From Cryptomeria japonica (taxonomy: Eukaryota; Streptophyta; Pinopsida; Cupressales; Cupressaceae): DNA of 64,000 bases. The DNA lies in the NCBI RefSeq assembly GCF_030272615.1, contig NC_081410.1, positions 114,914,140-114,978,139 on the forward strand, read 5' to 3'. The notes under the pieces are model-generated. The model did not search any database. It saw nothing but the letters and a program-made list of their open reading frames with translations, and had not been told where the DNA came from. Position numbers and translations under genes: made by a program. Shown in pieces: positions 59,100-64,000 of the stretch (positions are counted from its first letter, which is position 1; every line of letters starts with the position of its first letter).

Positions 59100-60304
59100 G
59101 GTGGCAATCAATGGTATAAGTTATGGGTTGTGTCACAATTGAAGCTTCACAATGCGTATGATGAGGCCGAATCTTTATGTGAATTTTAATTACATTATTT
59201 TCAATAGTTGTTTTTGAGAATGTAATGGGGCTATTGATTTTCTTCTAAAATGATGTTGTTCAAGAGCCACCTTTTTGACTTGCCAAGTGACTATAACTAC
59301 AACATGTGGAAGGATTTCATGAAATATTTTAGTAATTGGCATCCCCTTTCATGATTGTAGTTTCGACATGTGTAAATGAGTATTTCATTTCTAGTTCTTG
59401 TGTATTTTTGGTGATAATCTTATTCTAATTTATTTTGTTGGTTATATGTTCCCCTTGTCTCATGCAAGTAGTATCGAATTTGTGTGGTATGGAGAGGCTG
59501 TAAAAATTTAGAATAATGTTATCATTTTTATGCTTCATTTTGATTTAGAGTGTTGCATTCATTGGAATTCCTTCATTGTTGTAATACTTGTGTGATCTTA
59601 TCATGTCAATTGATGTAGGAAACACATTGTAATGAGAGATCGATACCCCTTCCTCTGCAGGAAAGTCTTTAATCATTAACTTGGGGTGATCTTTCATTTT
59701 CCTAATGCCATTATAATTAACCTATTCAAAAGCATTATCAATTTGAATGGATGAACAATTGTGGTTGATTTATATTAAGGGAGTTTATTATGGTGTATTT
59801 CCTTGAGAAATTGGAATCAACAATCCCTTCTATATGCATCGTGAGCTAGGCATAGAGGAATCATCTATCTTTGCAAAGATCAAGCAAGAGTTAGTGAGGT
59901 TGGTGACTTGGTGGTAGCCCTTCAAGGTGATTTGTTTGCTTAACAAAGAGATTTTACATGTGCATCACAATGTGAAGAGCCTCTATAAATTTTTCCTTAA
60001 TTTTCATTTAGTATTCAAACACCTTTTGGTGGTTCATTCTAGAAAGGTATGTTAGATGTGACCAAATCGTATATTTTACATCTCTTGATTGGCATATGGT
60101 GGTCCAATCAATGATAATCAATGGGGCTTAATTCTTAGATCCATCTAATTGAGTAAGTGATGCATTGGTGTGCCTTAAGTCAATTGTGGTGGGAGAATAA
60201 GGATGGTAAGATGGTGCAATTGAAATATTAGTTGAGTGGCACAATGTGGTGGTGGTGCAAGTTCTAGAAAAGGCCATTAGGATGTGGCCCATAAAGTGCA
60301 ATGT
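59100..60304 (+). repeat. segmental extension F3 (uninterrupted copy)
   Basis: Matches F1 and F2 through AATTGAAGCTTCACAATG, CAACATGTGGAAGGATTTCA, TTTATTATGGTGTATTTCCT, AAAGATCAAGCAAGAG and GTGGTGGGAGAATA, ending at GGCCCATAAAGTGCAATG. It lacks the LTRs found in F2 and so gives their empty target sites. Confidence 0.85.
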
Positions 60305-61496
60305 TGTAAGGACCTCCATATTAATAAAATATTATACTACATAATTAGACTTAATATAATGCATAATTAAGCACACATCAAATAAATTTCTCATTTGATA
60401 GGGATAGAAACATGATGATAATTTTGATACAGTGTCAATTATGTAAGCTCAAGAATAAGTACACATTTAAGACATCAAATGACTTTACAATACAAAAGAC
60501 CATATGGTCAATGCAATGATACATAATTTACAAAACTGATGATAATCCTAACAGGAGCTCCCAACAACTATCTCCCACAAGCATTCCATGGGCGAGAACA
60601 TTGCCAGAGCGCTTTACCTCCCAACCATGAAGCATTTACGCTTCCTCAGAGTTATTCATGACACGAAGAACCGCTGACCCTGCACGAGGATGTCTAACAA
60701 CTCGAAACTCACAAGGGATGGAATCTGGTGAAATTTAGTGTATCTACAATTTATAATGCTATTGTAATAACATTAAGATCTGGAAGAGTATGAAAATATA
60801 ATGATTCAATTAGCATGCATGTACTATGAGATCAATAGAAACTTTGGCCAAAGTTCTTTTTGAGCCGACTACCGGGAAATGAGTTTAAGCAGAGACTTAA
60901 GCTTATTTGGAAACTCACCCTTCTATTTACTCCATATTCAGCACCCATCCGACAAACATTTAAAACACATTGAATACAAAAAAATACATCTATGCAAAAA
61001 TATACACAACTGCCCTAGTCTAGTATTATCCATCATTCTACAAGGACACTCAAAAACCTATAGAATAATCTACCCATGTATTATCTTATTGATATCCTTT
61101 ACGAGACTTGAGATCCGATTCAATGACAATTTTTTAAATACAAGATATTTTGGACTACATTTAATGAGTCAAATGTCGTCAAGAGGTAAATGAAATTCAA
61201 TATCTTATCAATGTTGAAAGATACTAGTTTAACTCTTCAAATATTCATCTAAAGTCGCCATCCCCATTGGTAAATCCTAAATAAATATACTAGGCTATAC
61301 TTTATGACATTTCAATCTCTTCAATTTAGTATTTGGTGATTAAATAACAACCTCATACCTTAAAGAAATATGGCTTTACACATGTAGACCCTTTGTTAGC
61401 TAACTAAATAGCAAGATCATGTATATCACTAGGTATCATTATAATTCATTACTAAAAATCCACAACAAACTAATATCGGCAATGGGAGTGTAGCGT
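60305..61496 (+). other. possible LTR-type insertion or new flank, no gene
   Basis: F homology stops exactly where TGTAAGGACCTCC begins, which looks like a 5' LTR end. No matching CA end with the expected AATGT duplication followed by F sequence could be found. The plus-strand frame at 60879-61193 shows no domain. Confidence 0.35.
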
Positions 61497-63156
61497 TGTA
61501 AATTGTACACCCTTAATTACAGTTGTCCAATTTCACACTTAGGTTAGCACCCGCCTTAGTCTATTGCATTTTGTATTTTAAAAATTACTTTAAGCATTTA
61601 ATTATTGATTTAATTATATTTAAGGTCCTCTCTTATCATTCCACATATTATAAAATTGGGCCCTTACCCCTAAGTGTGGCCCATTTTATTTTTCTTCAAT
61701 TAATAATTTAAATAAATCCTAATAAAGTCCTATTTCGACCTTCAAGGCTCAATTTTGCATATCTAAACACCTTGAATTTTCACACCAAGCTAAAATTGGC
61801 TTTGTAATAATGATACCTTGCATCCCTAAAAGTTTGGAAAAAAGTCAGCCGAACCACATGGTGGTACGGTCACCATGGTCCCAACTTTTTATCCTCGAAT
61901 TTTGGGATCATGTTTTGGCAGTGTTATAATTTTTAAATCCAACTTTGTGTGAAATTTTACCAATTTTAGGTCGCCCTATGATAAAAAAAATAAAGTTAGG
62001 ATTTCATATATATAACTTTTCCTTTCCTCGTTTGAAGGATCCAACAACTCTAGCAATTGAAGGAGCCTCCTATGAAGTGAAAGTGAAGGTTTATGTGGAG
62101 TCCTCAATCAAAAAATTCATCATTCATCAAGTCTTCATCAACCTCTTTCATCATCAATTGAAGCTTAGGAGATATTGAATAATAATAAGGAGATCACTGT
62201 CTGTTGATTGGTTTGTACCTCTCCCTTAGGGTTTGGTATGGTTTCATGTTATTTTCATATCTCAATGTGAGTTTCACGTCACTCATTTTCAGATTTACAT
62301 TATTGCTTTAGATCCATATTGCATTTGTGATTTGAAGCATTTACATTATGTTGATTTAGGGTTTTCACTCAAAACATAGGGTAGAACTCTCTTTTGCATT
62401 TTAGCTCATTAGGATATTGCAAACACATGAGATTCTAGGGCACACACACTTTTCAATATTACATTGGCTATTTTTGTAGGTGGAAATCACCAAAACAAGG
62501 GGTTTGACTAAGGAAAAACCCTATATAGCTTCCTACACACTATTTTTCAGATCACAGGTGCGGGTACATATTTCTGGCAGAACTACAAACTTTCGGGAAG
62601 TCAGAATTAACAGGCACGGGTCTAGATCCACAAGAAAGCCTCAGATCTCTAGGAATAGGGCACACAACGCCTTGGTCTTAGACCAAGGCACCCAATTACC
62701 TAGTCCTCTGCACTTGGAGGCAAATTTTGGTAGTTCAAGTCTCAAGGACTTCAACTTGCAGGTTTTTCAGTTTCTAGCTCAATTCGGTAACAGGGACCAG
62801 AGTGTCCAACGCCCTGGTCCTGCTCAATCAGGCACAAATTTTGACTTCGAGTAGAATCATAATTATCTTCTAAGGTCTGTAATCTATGTTTCAAAGTCAT
62901 TTATGTATCTCTCTGTCTTTGTAGTTTATATAGTTGCTTTCATTCATTTCCTTAGCTTAGTTTGTCATTACTTTACACATGACTCAATTCACTCATATCA
63001 ACAAAGGAATAGAAACCCTAAAGATATTTATTTCTTGACTCTCTTTCATAAGAGGAAGTCAAAGTGAATCGTCTCCTTAGGCTCTTTCGTATTCCAATGT
63101 ATGGAGGAAAGTGGGATTAGGTCCTAAACTACCCGATTCCATTTTTCACCATCACA
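61497..63156 (+). repeat. probable 5' LTR of an LTR retrotransposon, about 1.66 kb
   Basis: Begins TGTAAATTGTACACCC and ends TTTTTCACCATCACA, just before a primer-binding-like TTTTGGTGAATCTGACC at 63157-63173. No second LTR lies in the window, so the ends are inferred. It contains a perfect 9 bp stem palindrome (62669-62689) and a related GCCCTGGTCC further on. The open frame at 62480-62854 (Arg/Ser-rich) lies within it and has no known domain. Confidence 0.5.
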
Positions 63157-63159
63157 TTT

Positions 63160-63173
63160 TGGTGAATCTGACC
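63160..63173 (+). promoter_or_regulatory. candidate primer-binding site
   Basis: TGGTGAATCTGACC begins with TGG, as tRNA-primed sites do, and lies three bases after the proposed LTR end. The tRNA it would match was not identified. Confidence 0.35.
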
Positions 63174-63494
63174 TTCTTACATTTGCATTTTCTGATTAGA
63201 TCTTGTTATTGCATTTTTATTTTCTATCAAAAACATTAAAATCTAATTTTAATCTTTAGATTTGATTTGTATGCACTTAAACATCCATTTGTAACATTTT
63301 CATCAATTGTATTAGTTAGTTGATATGCTTGCATTTAGTTAAACACATAATTGCTTCACGACTTAGATATTTATTTTAGTTTCTTTGCTTTCATTGTTTC
63401 TTTCATTGCATTGTATAAGTAAAAATAAAATAAAAAACAAAAAAAAGGACATTTTCAAATATTCCATGCCTTCAGTTTTAGGAGGATACGTTGA
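63174..63494 (+). other. leader of the right-hand LTR element
   Basis: About 320 bp of AT-rich sequence with an A-rich tract (63418-63448) between the primer-binding site and the first coding-like frame. No motif recognised. Confidence 0.35.
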
Positions 63495-64000
63495 CCTTCG
63501 ACCGACTTGTCTTTACATCATGATAGTTTCTTAGACCTTCTTATGACCCTTCACCCCTCCCTTAAAGATCCTACTAAGGACATTTTGAGGCAAGAGGATG
63601 ATTTAAATAACACATGTATTAATGCTCTTCCTTCTAAAGATGAAGCATTAATAAATAATGTTATTCTCTCTCCCAAAATTGGTCTTACCAATGGGGACAT
63701 CATAGTGCAAGAAGATATTTTCAACACCTCTCTCAATGATCTTCCTCTTTGGGATGATCCATTGGGGAATGATGTTGATTACTCTCTTAAAATTTCCCTC
63801 CCCCATGGGAGTACCTTGGTCAAATAAGATAATAATATTATGTTAAAAGAGGGTGATATGATTGACAGTTCCCTTAATTACATCTCACCTTCTATTCATT
63901 TTAATAACCTTCCCTCTAAAGATGAAGCATTAATACATAGTGCTATTCTCTCTCCCCAAATTGGCTCTACTCATGTGGACACCCTAGTTAAAAAAGAGAT
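63495..64000 (+). pseudogene. repeat-containing acidic ORF, possible gag region of the right-hand element (runs off the window)
   Basis: Open from 63495 (first ATG 63543) to a TAA at 63825-63827, after which the same frame continues to the window end. The protein is acidic and built from related units: LPSKDEALINNVILSPKIGL recurs 282 bp (94 codons) later as LPSKDEALIHSAILSPQIGS, and a shorter diverged unit, LPLWDDPLGNDVDYSLKISL, lies between. I do not recognise a domain. Its position after an LTR and primer site suggests gag or an extra ORF. The in-frame TAA could be a nonsense mutation or the end of a short protein. Confidence 0.45.

Noticed and set aside
61168-61176. GTCA followed by AATGT as the right end of an LTR starting at 60305
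   Set aside because: The sequence after it does not resume extension F as it should, so the match is probably chance.
62480-62854. 124-codon Arg/Ser-rich frame
   Set aside because: Falls within the proposed LTR, has no domain, and includes the hairpin region; not called as a gene.
1-64000. A complete, previously undescribed functional system
   Set aside because: All recognisable coding regions are broken transposon or gene fragments; the unusual items (P-loop units, LARD-like element, acidic repeat ORF) are leads, not demonstrated systems.

Overview
This window looks like seed-plant nuclear DNA that is AT-rich, dense in repeats and poor in genes. It carries plant-type retrotransposons (Ty1/copia, LINEs with a DUF4283-like ORF1 and a zf-RVT/RNase H tail, very long LTRs), plant gene-family fragments (cytochrome P450, RINGv, GDSL lipase) and degenerate telomere-like DNA. 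The very long LTRs, nested insertions and scattered gene relics suggest a large genome such as a gymnosperm's, but this is an inference; no species can be named. I found no intact host gene, tRNA, rRNA or CRISPR array.

Layout. 1-5.8 kb: relics of unrelated genes, namely an unrecognised GC-richer exon-like pair, a P450 N-terminus (minus), a RINGv exon (plus) and a GDSL lipase piece (plus), each broken. 5.8-8.05 kb: overlapping minisatellite-like duplications. 8.05-10.56 kb: unit A of a five-copy segmental repeat whose minus strand encodes a short Met-start exon ending in a Walker A P-loop. 12.7-13.65 kb: degenerate TTAGGG/TTTAGGG-like interstitial telomeric sequence. 17.2-20.6 kb: unit B with its right-hand extension F1. 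20.8-22.8 kb: an LTR remnant and a LINE ORF1 fragment with a 3 x 258 bp tandem triplication. 23.0-25.9 kb: unit C. 26.7-27.8 kb: a deleted copia element. 28.1-41.6 kb: unit E plus extension F2, split by three or more nested insertions (solo LTRs at 28203-29770, 38306-40124 and 40473-41273, and a LARD-like element at 30710-37974). 42.97-47.2 kb: a solo copy of the same 4.2-4.3 kb LTR on the minus strand. 47.94-55.94 kb: one 8 kb LINE insertion on the minus strand with poly(A) tail and target-site duplication. 57.0-60.3 kb: unit D and extension F3. 61.5 kb to the end: the 5' LTR and a repeat-bearing gag-like ORF of an LTR element running off the window.

How it fits together. The history can be read by comparing duplicated units: copies F1 and F3 lack the insertions found in F2, so they serve as empty sites and give exact ends and target duplications for the solo LTRs. 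No working cellular pathway is encoded. The points most worth following up are the recurrent P-loop exon units, the LARD-like 4.3 kb-LTR family, and the repeat-containing ORF at the right edge.
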